Shown here: positions 1 to 10,993 of the stretch, in pieces
How the letters are laid out: every line of letters starts with the position of its first letter
Position numbering within the stretch: the first letter of the stretch is position 1
Origin: Datura wrightii
Taxonomy: Eukaryota > Streptophyta > Magnoliopsida > Solanales > Solanaceae
Direction: 5' to 3'
Length of the DNA: 64,000 bases
Assembly (NCBI GenBank): GCA_035772735.1
Contig: JASDFA010000016.1
Coordinates: forward strand, 168,335,001 to 168,399,000
Notes under the pieces: generated by a model
What the model saw: the letters and a program-made list of their open reading frames with translations, nothing else
What the model was told of the DNA's origin: nothing
The model's database searches: none
Made by a program: the position numbers and the translations under genes

Positions 1-998
1 TCCCCGTTATCCATTGAACCTGCTCTGAATAATCCTTCTTTTGCCGGATTATTGCCGATGTAATCATAAAAAGCTAATTTTTTAGGAATTTTAGACCAGG
101 CTTCTAATAAACTTTGATTTTCTGCTAGCCCAGCACTAACTCTTCGATATATTTCTTGCTGGAAGTACCCCTGATCCCATTGATAACGAGTGAACTCAAA
201 TAATTCAATCGGGGTAGTTGCCGAACCATAACACATAGTTCCGGCAACAACAAAAGCTACAAAAACGACAGTAGCGATACTACTGTAAAGGATGGTTTCA
301 ATATTTCCCACGCAATTCTTTGTATGGACGTTGTGGCGGACGGATACTAAGATGGAATAGGCCCGCTAATATGCCCAATGTTCCTGCTGCAATATGATGA
401 GAGGCTCTTCCTCCTAGAACAAACGAATCAAAACCTTCCATGCCCCACGCTGGATTTACAGGTTGTACTTTTCCCGTTAGTCCATAAGGATCGAACACCC
501 ATATTCCGGGACCATACAAGCCTGTTACATGAAATGCACCAAAACCAAAGAAAGCCACCCCTGATAGAAATAAATGAATTCTAAAGATCTTTGGTAAATC
601 CAAAGAGGGTTTTCCTGTACGTTCATCACAAAATATTTCTAGATCCCAATACACCCAATGCCAGATAGCTGCCAAAAAACATAAGCCAGAAAACACAATA
701 TGTGCTCCAGCTATACCTTCGTAACTCCAAATACCCGGATTCATTACAGTCCTCCCTGTGATACTCCAACCGCCCCATGAATTGATTATTCCTAAACGAG
801 TCATGAAGGGTATAACGAACATACCCTGTCTCCACATTGGATCAAGAACAGGATCAGAAGGATCAAAAATCGCTAATTCATACAAAGCCATCGAATCGGC
901 CCAACTAGCAACCAGAGCTGTATGCATTATATGAACAGAAAGCAACTGACTGGATCATTTAATACAATGGTATGAACACAATACCAAGGCAAACCCAT
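1..998 (-). pseudogene. psbB: psbB (photosystem II CP47) plastid-derived pseudogene, 3' end of gene outside window
   Basis: In plastids CP47 is the chlorophyll-binding inner antenna protein of photosystem II. The start ATG is at 998-996 on the minus strand and the matching frame runs to the left edge, so the usual ~508-residue protein is cut by the window. Two small deletions break the frame: one base shortly after the start (around 945-965, after the codons for NDP) and two bases near 296-300, where the conserved RMGN stretch reads RGKY and then stops. Between them 215 codons stay open and keep the CP47 motifs HIVFSGLCFLAA and ASHHIAAGTLGI. Typical of a decaying NUPT. Confidence 0.95.
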
Positions 999-1441
999 GG
1001 AAATACCCCTTATATCAAAGATAATGGACACTACGTAACTTTATTGCATTGGAAAAGACTATAATATGACTATCCTATGGACCACTCTTGTTCAGTTGAT
1101 TACTTCCGAACAAGGGTGTTCTATTTTGTTGGTAATAACGGAAAAATTCTGTTCGTAGGAACAAAGAGAAGCAAATTTATTCTATACTCGATAAGCACCA
1201 ATCCGCAATGGGGGAGTTAATCCCATTTTCTATGAGCGAATGAGTCTATACTTATTTATCATTAGAAAGACCTATTCGTAATAATTTGATTTTATTCATT
1301 CTGTCTTTCTTTATGAATTTTTAGAATCTATGGATAAAATAAATACGATAAAAACCAATATGAAAATTATAAAGATAATAAAAAAACTGTTACGTTTCCA
1401 CCTCAAAGTGAAATATAGTATTTAGTTCTTTCTTTCATTTA
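999..1441. other. psbB-clpP plastid spacer
   Basis: AT-rich sequence between the psbB start and clpP exon 1. In plastids it holds the divergent promoters of both genes. I see no frame or RNA gene in it. Confidence 0.8.
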
Positions 1442-3427
1442 ATGCCTATTGGTGTTCCAAAAGTTCCTTTCCGAACTCCTGGAGAGGAAGAGTCATCTTG
1501 GGTTGACATATAGTGCTACTTGTCAGATATATTGGGTCATATGGTATTTCCCCGTTCTCTCCCCGATCAAGATATCCCCCGTTTCGCCCAAGAAAGATAA
1601 ATTAAATCATCACAAATTTGGAGCGTGAAGTGCAATTAGATCCATTTTTGAGGGGATTTATATTACTATTATCAATTAGAATAATTTATGGTTGGCTTGG
1701 TTGGACTAAAAAAATGAAGTATCCAGGCTCTGTTTAGAAAAAACCCAATTTGATTGGTAAGATATCTATGATTGCTATTCCTATTTTTTCTTTGGAAAAA
1801 GATCCTAATAGTCAAGCAAAGTTATCTCAACTCTAATAAATACTTTTATAAAATGAACTGAAAAAAAATGGTAATGGGAGCATTTGTCCTATATGTACAA
1901 ATCCAAATTGGACGGATCTTTACTCGGAGTAGAGCATAAACCTGAAAAGATGAAACAGACCCATTCAGGAACAAGAAAATACCATCGCGGTTTGAATTAA
2001 ATCTCGATGAAAGAATACATCAATGAGAAGTTAATTCGATAAGTTTAATGACCCTTTCTTATAACTTCTAATTTTATAATGGAAAATCGAAAATATAAAA
2101 AAGGAGTCAAAACTCGTCTTTATTGAAAAATCGAAGAAAAGCCCTTTGGTTAGAAGTAAAAAAGAACGTTTCTAGGAAAAAAAGAAAGAGGACTGGAATC
2201 TATACATTGATTCACAATGTTTTTGAACCGTATGCATCAAAAGGCGCATGTACGGTTCCTAAGAGATACAATTTTACCCTAATCAACTGACTTTATTGAG
2301 AAAGATTACTTTTTTTAGGCCAAGGAATTACTAGCGAGCTTTCGAATCAACTTATTGCTCTTATGGTATATCTCAGTATCAAGGATGAGACCAAAGAGCT
2401 GTATTTGTTTATAAACTCTCTTGGTGGCTGGGTACTACCTGGAGTGGCCATTTATGATACTATGCAATTTGTGCGACTAGATGTCCATACAGTATGCATA
2501 GGATTAGCCGCTTCAATGGGATCTTTTATCCTGGTCGGAGGAGAAATTACCAAACGTATAACATTCCCTCGCGCTTGGCGCCAATGGGGTTTTTATTTGA
2601 GAGAAAAAGGAAGACTATGCCTTCGCCATATGAATACTAAGTAAAAATAGCACAACACTTCGAATTCAATATGAGAAATTTTTGTATTTTTTTTTCCAAA
2701 ACATTAGATTCTATATCGAGAGAGTAGTATGAGATAAGGGGTATTTTCGATTTTTTCTTATCTATCGGGAGTTCAGTTCAGCGTCACAAACTTTTTTGGT
2801 TTCATGCCGGAGAGTTCTTAACAATATTTATGTTATGAAAGAGTACGAAAAAAAAAGATTTTTTCCTTATTTGATCAGATTAAAAAGAAACTTTGGGATT
2901 GCTGAATCACAGACAAAAAAAAGAAAAAATGAACATATAAAGCAACGGAGCCATCATAGTATTTTTTAACTCCTCCAAAAGGATGAAAATTTGATTATTT
3001 ACCCATCCAAGTCTGATAGATTCTATTTTTCTCTTTCTTCAATAGAAAGGAGGGGGGGGTTCAATTTTCTTGTAGAGCCGTATGCACAAAAGATGCTTGT
3101 ACGGTTGTTCAATTCTATCTTTTTTTTCTATTTTTTATCTTTCTTTTCTCTTTGCTTTATCATGTGAGATAGGGGAAGCTTTTCTTTTGTTATATCATCA
3201 GGGTAATGATGCATCAACCTGGTACTGGTTATTATCGGGCACAAGTAGGTGAATTTATCCTGGAAGCAGCAGAACTACTGAAATTGCATGAAACCCTCAC
3301 AAGGGTTTATGTACAAAGAACGGGCAAACCCTTATGGGTTGTATCTGAAGATCTGTAAAGAGATGTTTTTATGTCAGCAACAGAAGCCCAAGCTTATGGA
3401 ATTGTTGATCTTGTAGCGGTTCAATGA
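1442..3427 (+). pseudogene. clpP1: clpP (plastid Clp protease subunit) pseudogene with two introns
   Basis: Three exons are recognisable: 1442-1512 (MPIGVPKVPFRTPGEEESSW...), about 2280-2574 and about 3200-3427. They are separated by introns of ~770 and ~625 nt beginning GTGC- or GCGC-, as in group II introns. The serine motif AASMGSFIL is kept in exon 2 and the histidine motif VMMHQP in exon 3. Defects: a ~4-bp insertion and a CGA-to-TGA stop near the exon 2 start (~2298), and a GAA-to-TAA stop in exon 3 (~3356). The introns show that genomic DNA, not spliced RNA, moved to the nucleus. Exon edges are approximate. Confidence 0.93.
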
Positions 3428-3565
3428 AAATAACATGGATTTCCCGCAAATATGTGATTTGAGATTTTATCTTCGAATTAAATATTCTATTAAATAGAAG
3501 TAATTCATCATCATTCGGTTAGGATCAATCTAAACCAACCCATCATATTATGTATACGATTCAAC

Positions 3566-3679
3566 ATGCCAACTATTAAATAACTTATTAGAAATACAAG
3601 ACAGCTAATCAGAAATGTCACGAAATCCCCCGCTCTTCGGGGGTGCCCTCAGCATCGAGGAACATGTACTAGGGTGTAT
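3566..3679 (+). pseudogene. rps12: rps12 5' exon (trans-spliced), pseudogene
   Basis: 114 nt encoding the first 38 codons of ribosomal protein S12 (MPTIK...), followed by the 5' end of the trans-spliced group II intron (GTACGAC; usual form GTGCGAC). Codon 6 is CAA-to-TAA, a C-to-T change. The other exons lie in the plastid inverted repeat and are not in this window. Confidence 0.92.
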
Positions 3680-4475
3680 GTACGACTCATTTAGATCATG
3701 AGTTGGCAAAAAAGAAAGAAAACTACTTTTACAATATCAATGATCAGTATCGGTGAATGGGATAGGATGGAAAAAGGAACTCCATTCATTATTAAAAAAA
3801 ACTCTATCATATCCCTCTATTGTGTATAAAGTTTATGGTTTCCGTTGGTGTAAATCCAATCACCTGAATTTAAGATGAAAAGAAATTCTCCACTGGTAAC
3901 AAATGTTTATCCATTAAGCGGAGGAAATCTTATTTAGAAAGCATAAAACAGAAAGATTAGGTAGGCCCCCAATCTGGCAAGAACGGACTAAGAGGGTCAG
4001 CTACCTAGCAAAATTTCATAATTAAATACCGTTACTGTATAGGTAGATCTGATTGTGAAAGACCTATTACTGGATAATTCATGGGTAGAGCCAAAGCGTG
4101 TGAACTATACAAGTTTCCAATAACATCAATTAGTTGATTAAATATTAAATTAAAGTATAAAGTAAAGGCTCCAATGTATAGAGAAGACCTCACCGTTTAA
4201 GAAGTAACCATAGAAACAAAGGAACCCACTATTTTGATTTCTTTTATTTACTAGCTTTTTGATACCTAGGAAAATACAATTTCTTATTTCGCAGTGAAAT
4301 ACCTATAAAAAAAAGAAAAAATTGTGGTCGGGAAGGTTAGAGTAGCCAACGCCATTGGAATTTTGATTTTATACATTGGAAAAATCCGTTTTGTTATTAA
4401 TAGACTAGGAAGGGGGAAAAGAATAAATGAAAGAAAGGCAATCGATTAGTTATTTGTCAAAGTTTCATTTATTCA
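3680..4475. other. rps12 intron fragment and rps12-rpl20 plastid spacer
   Basis: Holds the 5' half of the rps12 trans-splicing intron and then the spacer to rpl20. No frame or RNA gene seen. Confidence 0.75.
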
Positions 4476-4861
4476 ATGACCAGAATTAAACGGGGATATA
4501 TAGCTCGAAGACGTAGAACAAAAAATTGTTTATTTGCATCAAGATTTCGAGGGGCTCATTCAAGGATTACTAGAACTGTTACTCAACAGAAAATAAGAGC
4601 TTTAGTTCGGCTCATCAGGATAGGGATAGGAAAAAGAGAGATTTTCGTCGTTTGTGGATCACTCGGATAAACGCAGTAATTCGCGAAAGGGGAGTATCCT
4701 ATAGTTATAGTAGATTAATGCACGATCTGTACAAGAAACAATTGCTTCTTAACTGTAAAATACTTGCACAAATAGCTATATCAAATAGGAATTGTCTTTA
4801 TATGATTTCGAACGAAATCATAAAGGAAGTAGATTGGAAAGAATCCACCAGAATAATTTAA
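4476..4861 (+). pseudogene. rpl20: rpl20 pseudogene with one frameshift
   Basis: Starts MTRIKRGYIARRRRTK, the conserved basic N-terminus of plastid ribosomal protein L20, and ends KEVDWKESTRII followed by TAA. The span is 386 nt, one less than the 387 expected for 128 codons plus stop. A T is missing near 4605, so the frame shifts (stop at 4670), and the second half is open in the next frame from 4652. Confidence 0.94.
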
Positions 4862-5075
4862 ATGGAGTTCCCCGGAGAATGAACTTGGGGAAGGTAGAGT
4901 AGACATTAGTATGAGAAAATATGCTAAAGTAGTCAAAATGAATGAACACGTTCAATTCAATAAAAAACGATTTCTATTTTTCCGATTCATTTTTTTCTTA
5001 CGACATGATACTCAAATCTAGATTCCCTCAAATCTAGATTCTTGTAATTATGATTCAAGTGAATAAAAAGTAATC

Positions 5076-5380
5076 CTATTTATTTCGGACTCTAAAACCA
5101 GTAGTTCTAGAGGTCGACTCGGTTCTTTCAAATTGTTTCTCATTATTAAGAAAAGGTAACAAAGATAAAATACGAGCTTGTTTTATAGCAAGAGTAATTA
5201 ATCGTTGTTGTTTCAAGGACAATCTATTCACTCGTCTTGATAATATTGTTCCTTGTTCACTAATAAATCGACTAATTAAACTCATGTTTCTATAATCAAT
5301 TCGATCCCTGATTGAATCGGGGGCAAATGCCTACGAAAAGATTGCTTGAATTTAAGAAAAGGTCGCTTGGATTTATCCAT
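5076..5380 (-). pseudogene. rps18: rps18 pseudogene with one frameshift
   Basis: The ATG at 5380 opens MDKSKRPFLK, the normal S18 start. The frame breaks near 5310, where one G of the run before GATCGAATTG is missing. From 5285 the remainder (MSLISRFISEQG...) is open to the stop at 5076. The total of 305 nt instead of 306 agrees with one deleted base. The downstream ATG at 5285 is an internal methionine, not the true start. Confidence 0.93.
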
Positions 5381-5566
5381 GGTTTGTTTGTTTAATTTAT
5401 TCCTTATCCCTAAAATCCTATTTCTTAATTCTAATTCATTTTAAATCCACCGCAAATAGGATTTTTAAAAAATAGGATTTGTTTATTTTCTATTTAAATA
5501 TGTTATATATATAATGTCAATTTTTGCCCTTCCTTGAAAGGGTAAGACACAGGTACTTGGTTCGCT

Positions 5567-5767
5567 CTATTTCTTTATCTCCCCATGAATCGTATGTTTG
5601 TAACAATAGGGACATAATTTTTTCAATTCTAATTGATTAAGAGTATTGTGCCAGTTCTTTTGAGTAATATATTTGGAAATACCTCTTGATACCTTATCAA
5701 CACTGTTTCGGACAAAACTAGTACATTCCAAAATCACTGTTACTCGGACATCTTTCCCCTTGGCCAT
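5567..5767 (-). CDS. rpl33: rpl33 plastid-derived copy, frame intact
   Basis: 66 codons from MAKGKDVRVTVILECTS to HTIHGEIKK, the normal length of plastid L33, with the C-terminal CPYC metal-binding pair kept. A few replacements (CTSF for the usual CTSC, KNW for KNR) suggest drift. The frame continues upstream to 5860, but ATG 5767 is the family start. Probably not expressed from the nucleus, since no transit peptide is present. Confidence 0.9.
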   Translation of the reverse strand: MAKGKDVRVTVILECTSFVRNSVDKVSRGISKYITQKNWHNTLNQLELKKLCPYCYKHTIHGEIKK

Positions 5768-6186
5768 GAACCTCCTTTGGATTTTTGATTTACTCAACTC
5801 TTCTATTTTCGATTCAAAATGAAGAAAGGATAAAATAGAAGTTACTAACTTGAAATCCAATTCTAAAAGTAAAAGATTAAAATCAAGAAAATAAAGTAAT
5901 AGTAAAGAAAAGTCACAGTAAAATACAACGATTTTTCTAAAGTATATTTCAAATTGAAGTAATCATTTAAGTATCTTGTATAATACTCTTTCCCTAGACC
6001 CCCATTCCTCTATGATTAATATTCAGTTAATTCGAACTTGAGCCCAAATGTTGAATCCACTTTTTTTATTCTTTCTCTTTCCTCCCTTATTCTAAAAAGG
6101 GAAAAAAGAGAAAAGAGGGGGAGAGGGATTCATTACCAATATTTGATTGGATCTCTAATTTTCTTCATTCCTTGCCATGACAATAA
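5768..6186. other. rpl33-psaJ plastid spacer
   Basis: AT-rich spacer with a purine-rich tract near 6100. No gene seen. Confidence 0.75.
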
Positions 6187-6320
6187 CTAGAATGAAAAAA
6201 AGGGGAATGTCAACGCATCCGAGAAAAAATGATTAATCTCTATCAATAACATGCTAAAGCCCCGAAACATAGCGTACTTAGTATTGGTGCCACAGAGAGA
6301 TATGTTTTTAGATCTCGCAT
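6187..6320 (-). pseudogene. psaJ: psaJ (photosystem I subunit IX) pseudogene
   Basis: Begins MRDLKTYLSVAPILSTL from the ATG at 6320 and would end at the TAG at 6187. The length is 134 nt, one short of the 135 expected for 44 codons plus stop. The deletion falls after GALA (around 6250), where GGTTTATTG has become TGTTATTG and a stop follows two codons later. Confidence 0.92.
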
Positions 6321-6752
6321 TGAAAAACCTCCTTCTTTTGTATTATTTGTTGGAATAGATAATACATATATGATCAGATGCATATGTAGTTACGGGATGC
6401 TTAGAGTTGGACACAGAATTCCTAATTCAAATTGAAATGTACAATAATTCGGGAAATAAGATTTTCCTTTTTTTAAAACAGAAAAAAAATACATCCCCTT
6501 CTTTCTTACCGAGAATTTCCAAAAAATACTACTTTATTTTTACGACGGGTTCTGCATTTATATATTTTGTATATAATTGTATATAACTATTTTTCTATAT
6601 AATCTATAAGAGAAGTCTTTTCCCTTTACTATTATATATTAAATGAGACCAAAAAGACGAAATGAGCCTAAAATTTGTATATATCAATGGAGGAAATAAC
6701 CATGTGGAAAACAAGACAGGAATTCTCTACAATTACACTGTGGAACAATTAA
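6321..6752. other. psaJ-trnP plastid spacer
   Basis: Very AT-rich spacer with TATA-rich runs near 6560-6640. No gene seen. Confidence 0.75.
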
Positions 6753-6826
6753 AGGGATGTGGCGCAGCTTGGTAGCGCGTTTGTTTTGGGTACAAAATGT
6801 CACGGGTTCAAATCCTGTCATCCCTA
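6753..6826 (+). tRNA. trnP-UGG: trnP-UGG, plastid-derived
   Basis: 74 nt starting AGGGATGTGGCGCAGCTTGG, with anticodon loop TTTTGGGTA (UGG) and T arm GGGTTCAAATCC, closing with CATCCCT plus A. The acceptor stem pairs fully. Its strand, opposite to psaJ and the same as trnW, matches plastid order. Confidence 0.95.
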
Positions 6827-6982
6827 CCTATTATTGCTCAAAGGAGCAGTAAAGAGGGATCAATTGAGATCGCTTCAAATTGGACATAATCTTTGATTTT
6901 GATCATGCTATTCTAGTATATGCATACAAAATATATTGGGGTTATGAAAAGAGTCCTTTTGTTTACAGTCTTATCTATTCTG

Positions 6983-6987
6983 ATAAG
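6983..6987. repeat. Target site duplication of element N, left copy (ATAAG)
   Basis: ATAAG lies directly before the TG of the 5' LTR; the identical ATAAG follows the CA of the 3' LTR at 16729-16733. Removing the element plus one copy restores a plastid trnP-trnW spacer. Confidence 0.95.
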
Positions 6988-6991
6988 TGAT

Positions 6992-7015
6992 CTTGGGCAA
7001 GTTTATATGCCCAAG
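6992..7015 (+). promoter_or_regulatory. Hairpin just inside the LTR end of element N
   Basis: CTTGGGCA and TGCCCAAG pair perfectly around an 8-nt loop, four bases inside the LTR end. The same hairpin occurs in the other N LTR, both C LTRs and, with a T:A to C:G pair change, both D LTRs. Function unknown; it could act in U3 or near the integrase-binding end. Confidence 0.7.
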
Positions 7016-7328
7016 TGATACTCAAAGTACTATTTTCGCCTTGTTTATCTATCAATATGTATACATTCTTATGTAATTGGTAATAAAATGTGAATCTATA
7101 CTAACCAACATGATTAGCATTGTTTTGCAGGTAAAATGTGATTTTGGGAAGCTTAAATGCATGTTGGATGATATAGGGGTTGGACTTGGATGCGAGCAAG
7201 GAACAAGGCATTAGACAACATGAAATAAAGGGGCTCCGCGATGGAGCCGTGTCACGCTGCCAACGTGGAGGCCTTCTGCCTGGACAGGGAAATTACGCTC
7301 AAATTCCAGAGAGGGTCCGCGTTCGTAG

Positions 7329-7503
7329 CGTGGCACGGTGGCTTGGCTCCGCGTTGCACGCCATGCCACGTTGAGCTTTAATTCCTGGACCCCCAATTCC
7401 AGTGAGGGTCCATGTCCGTAGCGTGTCACGGAGGCAGTGCTCCGCGATGCACTCCGTGACACGTTGCTCGTTATTCCGGAAAAAATTCCCAGCAGTATAA
7501 ATA
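7329..7503 (+). promoter_or_regulatory. LTR promoter of N: two 42-bp dyad modules and TATA box
   Basis: Module 1 spans 7329-7370 (CGTGGCACGGTG ... CGCCATGCCACG) and module 2 spans 7422-7463 (CGTGTCACGGAG ... CTCCGTGACACG). Both have 12-bp arms and an 18-bp spacer. TATAAATA is at 7496-7503, 32 nt after module 2. The right flank of module 2 reads GACACGTT, which contains the ACGT core of plant bZIP sites (family knowledge). The transcript start is expected about 30 nt downstream. Confidence 0.75.
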
Positions 7504-8411
7504 GAACACTTAGGTTCATTTTTCATTATTCTGACTTGGTGGAGCAAGGACGTGGGTTACAGGCAGTTGAGGGACTAAAATATCAGTGTTTTTTCTCTCT
7601 TTCTTTCTTCTTTAATTCAATTGCTTGTATGATTAACACTCATTTTAAGATGTTTAATCCACAAATGAGTGGCTAATTCCTCTCCTTGCTGAGGTTATGA
7701 ACAATTGTGATGAAATTTGATCATTGATTCTTTGGTTTTTCATCTTTTCTTCCATGTTGTTCTATTAATTCTTGTTCTTACTGCATTAATGTGTGGCCTA
7801 CGTTAATGTAAATCTAAAAAGTCCAATTTCACTCGAGAGAGCAAGAAATTGGAAAGTTGTGAATTAATAGTATATGTTCTTTACTTGGTTTGGGAAAATT
7901 GAGTCTTGATTTGCTTTCAGGATAGAAAGATACCTGAAAGTCGTATTAGTCAAATTAGGAACCAGGTTTGTATGGCTAGAACATGAATTGCATTTAATCA
8001 CAGAAATGTAGGTGGATGGTTCATGATTCTTAAGTGAGGTTAAATACGAGAGTTTTAATCTCTTGGCAATAGTTCTTGGCTAGCAACTGGAGGAAAAGAT
8101 CAACCAAATTATGATGATAATTAATTTCATTACATGTTCGTTTAACCTCAGCATGCTCTCATTCATAATTAAGATTCAAAGTAGATAATTGTTTTTAGCT
8201 TTAGTATAAAAATTATAAAACAAACTATCAAACTTTTGGTTACACTGTTGTATGCATTTTTAGAAGTAAAATATAGTACACTTGAGCAAATTGCACTTCA
8301 TCCAAGTCTCTGTGGGATCGATATTTGGCTTACTAAAGCCACTTACTACTTGTTCGACCACGTGCACTTGCGTGTCGTTTTATATACCCACAAAACACCC
8401 GAACAAGTTTT

Positions 8412-8429
8412 TGGCGCCGTTGCCGGGGA
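8412..8429 (+). other. Primer binding site of N (tRNA-Asp)
   Basis: TGGCGCCGTTGCCGGGGA is complementary to the 3' end of plant tRNA-Asp and lies six bases after the LTR. This primer type is common in Athila/Tat elements. Confidence 0.9.
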
Positions 8430-8650
8430 CTTGGCAATTGGTGAATTTGTTTTAAGTGTTAATTTACTGTATTTTTATTTTCTTAGTGTTGACAACTTGG
8501 TCTTAGCCTGTATTTTGCAGACTTAATTGCTGTTGAACACTGGCAAGAGACAAGGAGCTGGTGGAATCGTATATAGAGCTAGAAAGAATATTTCACAGTA
8601 AATGGAGAGAAGCTCTATAAAGAAAGCTGCAGTTGCTCAGCAAGACGATC

Positions 8651-10936
8651 ATGGAGCAACAACAGAATCCACCGATAGTACGGGCAGTGTTAGTGCACGA
8701 AGAAGCAGCAGCTCGGCCGGTTCGCGAGGTGGAAATCCCACATGCCAATAATGTTACATCTAGTATCCGCAAACCTGAGCCAGGAGGGAGATTTGAACTT
8801 AAACAGAATATGGTGCAGTTGCTGCACACTAGCGGGCAGTTTACCGGTCTCCCTCATGAAGATCCACAGCAGCATCTCCAAAATTTTTTGGAGATAAGTG
8901 ACACTTACATCCCCACTGGAGTGTCATCAGACTATGTCCGGCTTACATTGTTCCCATTCTCATTACTAGGAGAAGCCAAGAGGTGGTTGAAAGCTGAGCC
9001 ACCGAATTCTATTTCTACGTGGGATGATCTTGCACGGAAGTTCTTGATACGGTTTTTTCCCTCCGGTAAAACAACAAGACTTAGAAGTCAAATTCTAAGT
9101 TTCAAACAGAGAGACGGAGAAAATTTATATCAGGCCTGGGAGAGATTCAAGTCCATGTTGCGGGATTGTCCTCATCATCATCAGTCCAATGATGTGCTGG
9201 TGCACACTTTTATAGAGGGTTTGGAACCCCACACCAAAATATTTCTAGACTCAGCAGCTGGAGGGCAAGCGCTGGAGAAAACGTATGAGGAGCTGTATAC
9301 CTTGTTGAACCGTATTTCGTAGGGCAATCCAGAATGGAATGCTGATTCATCAAGAGGTGGGACAAGGAAAGCAGCAGGAGTGCTAGAAGTGGATGGGTTT
9401 ATAGCTATCGCTGCACAGATAGCTGCATTGTAAAATCAACTTAACACCCACTTCAGCAACATGACATTGAACCAGCCTCAAGCCCCAGTTAATGCAGTAC
9501 AGCAGATGTGGTGCGAAGTGTGTGGAAGCAGTGAGCACTCAGCTAAGTGTTGTGGAGCCAATCCTGACTCGGTAAACTTTGTGGGTAATGCGCAAAGGAA
9601 CCACCAACAGTATGGTAGTAGCTACAATTCCAATTGGAGGAATCACCCTAATTTCTCATGGGGTAGCAACAACCATCAGGGCCAAAGTTCGGGTCAGGGT
9701 GTGCAAAGGAACCAAGGAGGGCAGCAGAATTATCAAGCATAATTCAGAAACAACAATGCACCTCCTCCACCACCATCACCCAGCATTGAGGAGATGTTCA
9801 AGACCATGATAGCTAACCAAGCTCAATTTCAGGCTGACTATGTGAAATTGGCAGCCGAAGTGAAAAACAACCAGTTAGCTACCAAGGCACTTGAATATCA
9901 ATTTGGGCAATTTGCTAGTGCCCAAAACACAAGGCCTAGAGGAGGACTGTCGAGCGACACGGATCCCAATCCCAAGCAGGTAAATGCAGTGACCACAAGG
10001 AGTGGTTTGCAGCTGAAAGAGGTGGAACCAGAAAGACCACCTCAGCAGTCGGGAGCAGCAGAAGTTGAGAGGGAGCAAAGTACCGAAAGGGGGAAGACTA
10101 AGGAAGCTGAATCAGAAAGACCTCCACCCCCGTTCCCTCAACAACTAAAGAAACACAAGGAAGAGGCGTGTTTCAAGAAATTCATGGAGGTGCTGAAACA
10201 GGTACATATTAACTTACCTCTTGTTGATGTCTTGCAGGGAGTGCCGAAATATGCTAAGTATATAAAGGACATCGTGGCAAACAAAAGTCGGTTGACTGAG
10301 TATGCTACGGTGGCTCTAACGGAGGAGTGCACTTCCTAGATTCAAAATAGACTGCCCACAAAGATAAAAGACCCTGGGAGTTTTACTATCCAGATTACTA
10401 TTGGGTAGAGCATCCGAGCTCGTGGATTGTGTGATTTGGGAGCGAGTATAAATTTGATGCCATCTTCAGTATTCAGAAAGTTGGGTCTAGGGAGTCCTAG
10501 ACCCACAACGGTAATCTTGCAGTTGGTGGATCGATCCTTAGCCAGACCTGATGGCATTGTAGAGGACGTTCTGGTGCAATTTGGCTCCCTAATTTTCCCG
10601 GTAGATTTTGTCGTGCTGGATTTCGAACCAGACGCGGAAGTCCCATTTATTTTGGGACGTCCTCTCTTGGCAACCGGGAAAGCACTAATTGACGTAGCTG
10701 CGGGGCAACTAACAATGCAAGCACATGACAAGGTGGAGGTGTTCGATGTGTACAAGGCACCCAAGCTCTCGATGGTGCATGAAGAACTCTCGGTGATCAA
10801 TGTGATTGATCAAGGCGATGATGAGCAGAGGAAGGATTCACGGGAGTTAATGGGAAAACCACCGGATAGGTGTAAGCACTACTGGGGGGAGGACGGTGAT
10901 CGAGAGAAATTGTCTATCACCCTAGAGGACAACTGA
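8651..10936 (+). pseudogene. Element N gag-protease frame with five premature stops
   Basis: One 762-codon frame from ATG 8651 (MEQQQNPPIVRAV) to TGA 10936. Residues ~60-225 are an Athila-type gag core (LGEAKRWLKAEPPNS, LYQAWERFKSMLRDCPHH). A CCHC knuckle (CEVCGSSEHSAKC) begins near residue 288. The aspartic protease is near residue 595, with active site DLGASIN and later PFILGRP. Five in-frame stops (around 9320, 9431, 9740, 10337 and 10406) each replace a Gln codon seen in element C, so all are C-to-T changes. A further TAA just upstream (~8614) also replaces a Gln codon. No RT follows the protease. A possible 3' splice site (TATTTTGCAG) ends at 8520. Confidence 0.9.
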
Positions 10937-10975
10937 GCTTAACGACATCGAGCCGCGACGGTAAACCAGGCGCTG

Positions 10976-10993
10976 CACGGGAGGCAACCCGTG
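10976..10993 (+). promoter_or_regulatory. Conserved stem-loop with AGGCAA loop after the gag-protease stop
   Basis: CACGGG-AGGCAA-CCCGTG forms a perfect 6-bp stem with a 6-nt loop, about 40 nt after the stop codon, behind a shared GCCGCGACGGTAAACCAGGC stretch. D has CTTGGG-AGGCAA-CCCAAG at the same place, so the stem is kept by paired changes. Likely an RNA element; its role is not known to me. Confidence 0.7.

Larger units (their letters stand above)
1..6987. other. Nuclear plastid DNA insertion, left segment
   Basis: This stretch carries, in plastid order and relative orientation, psbB, clpP, rps12 exon 1, rpl20, rps18, rpl33, psaJ and trnP. It continues beyond the left edge. It is nuclear rather than plastid DNA because several genes have 1-2 bp deletions or stop codons and a nuclear LTR retrotransposon with a 5-bp target duplication is inserted in it. 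The order resumes with trnW at 16737, so both segments came in as one piece. The genes have no nuclear promoters or transit peptides and are presumed silent. Confidence 0.96.
6988..8405 (+). repeat. Element N 5' LTR
   Basis: Starts TGATCTTGGGCA and ends CACCCGAACA, six bases before the primer site. It pairs with 15307-16728; by eye about 24 differences occur in the first ~530 bp and fewer after that. It contains a terminal hairpin, GC-rich dyad modules, a TATA box at 7496 and a long AT-rich R/U5 part of ~900 bp with a G-box CACGTG near 8359. Confidence 0.95.

Noticed and set aside
6753..6826. trnP as a working nuclear tRNA gene
   Set aside because: It is a plastid tRNA copied with its neighbours; nothing shows nuclear transcription, so only the sequence is annotated.
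7329..7463. CRISPR-like array of short repeats
   Set aside because: Plant nuclear LTR; the repeats are dyads with near-identical spacers, not direct repeats with unique spacers.
7211..7519. Minus-strand frames in the N LTR (and equivalents in the other LTRs)
   Set aside because: They read through the GC-rich dyad modules and repeat in every LTR; no Gag, Pol or host motif.
8236..8526. 96-codon frame across the end of the N 5' LTR and the primer site
   Set aside because: Starts with TTG and overlaps the LTR/primer boundary; not conserved as protein in C or D.
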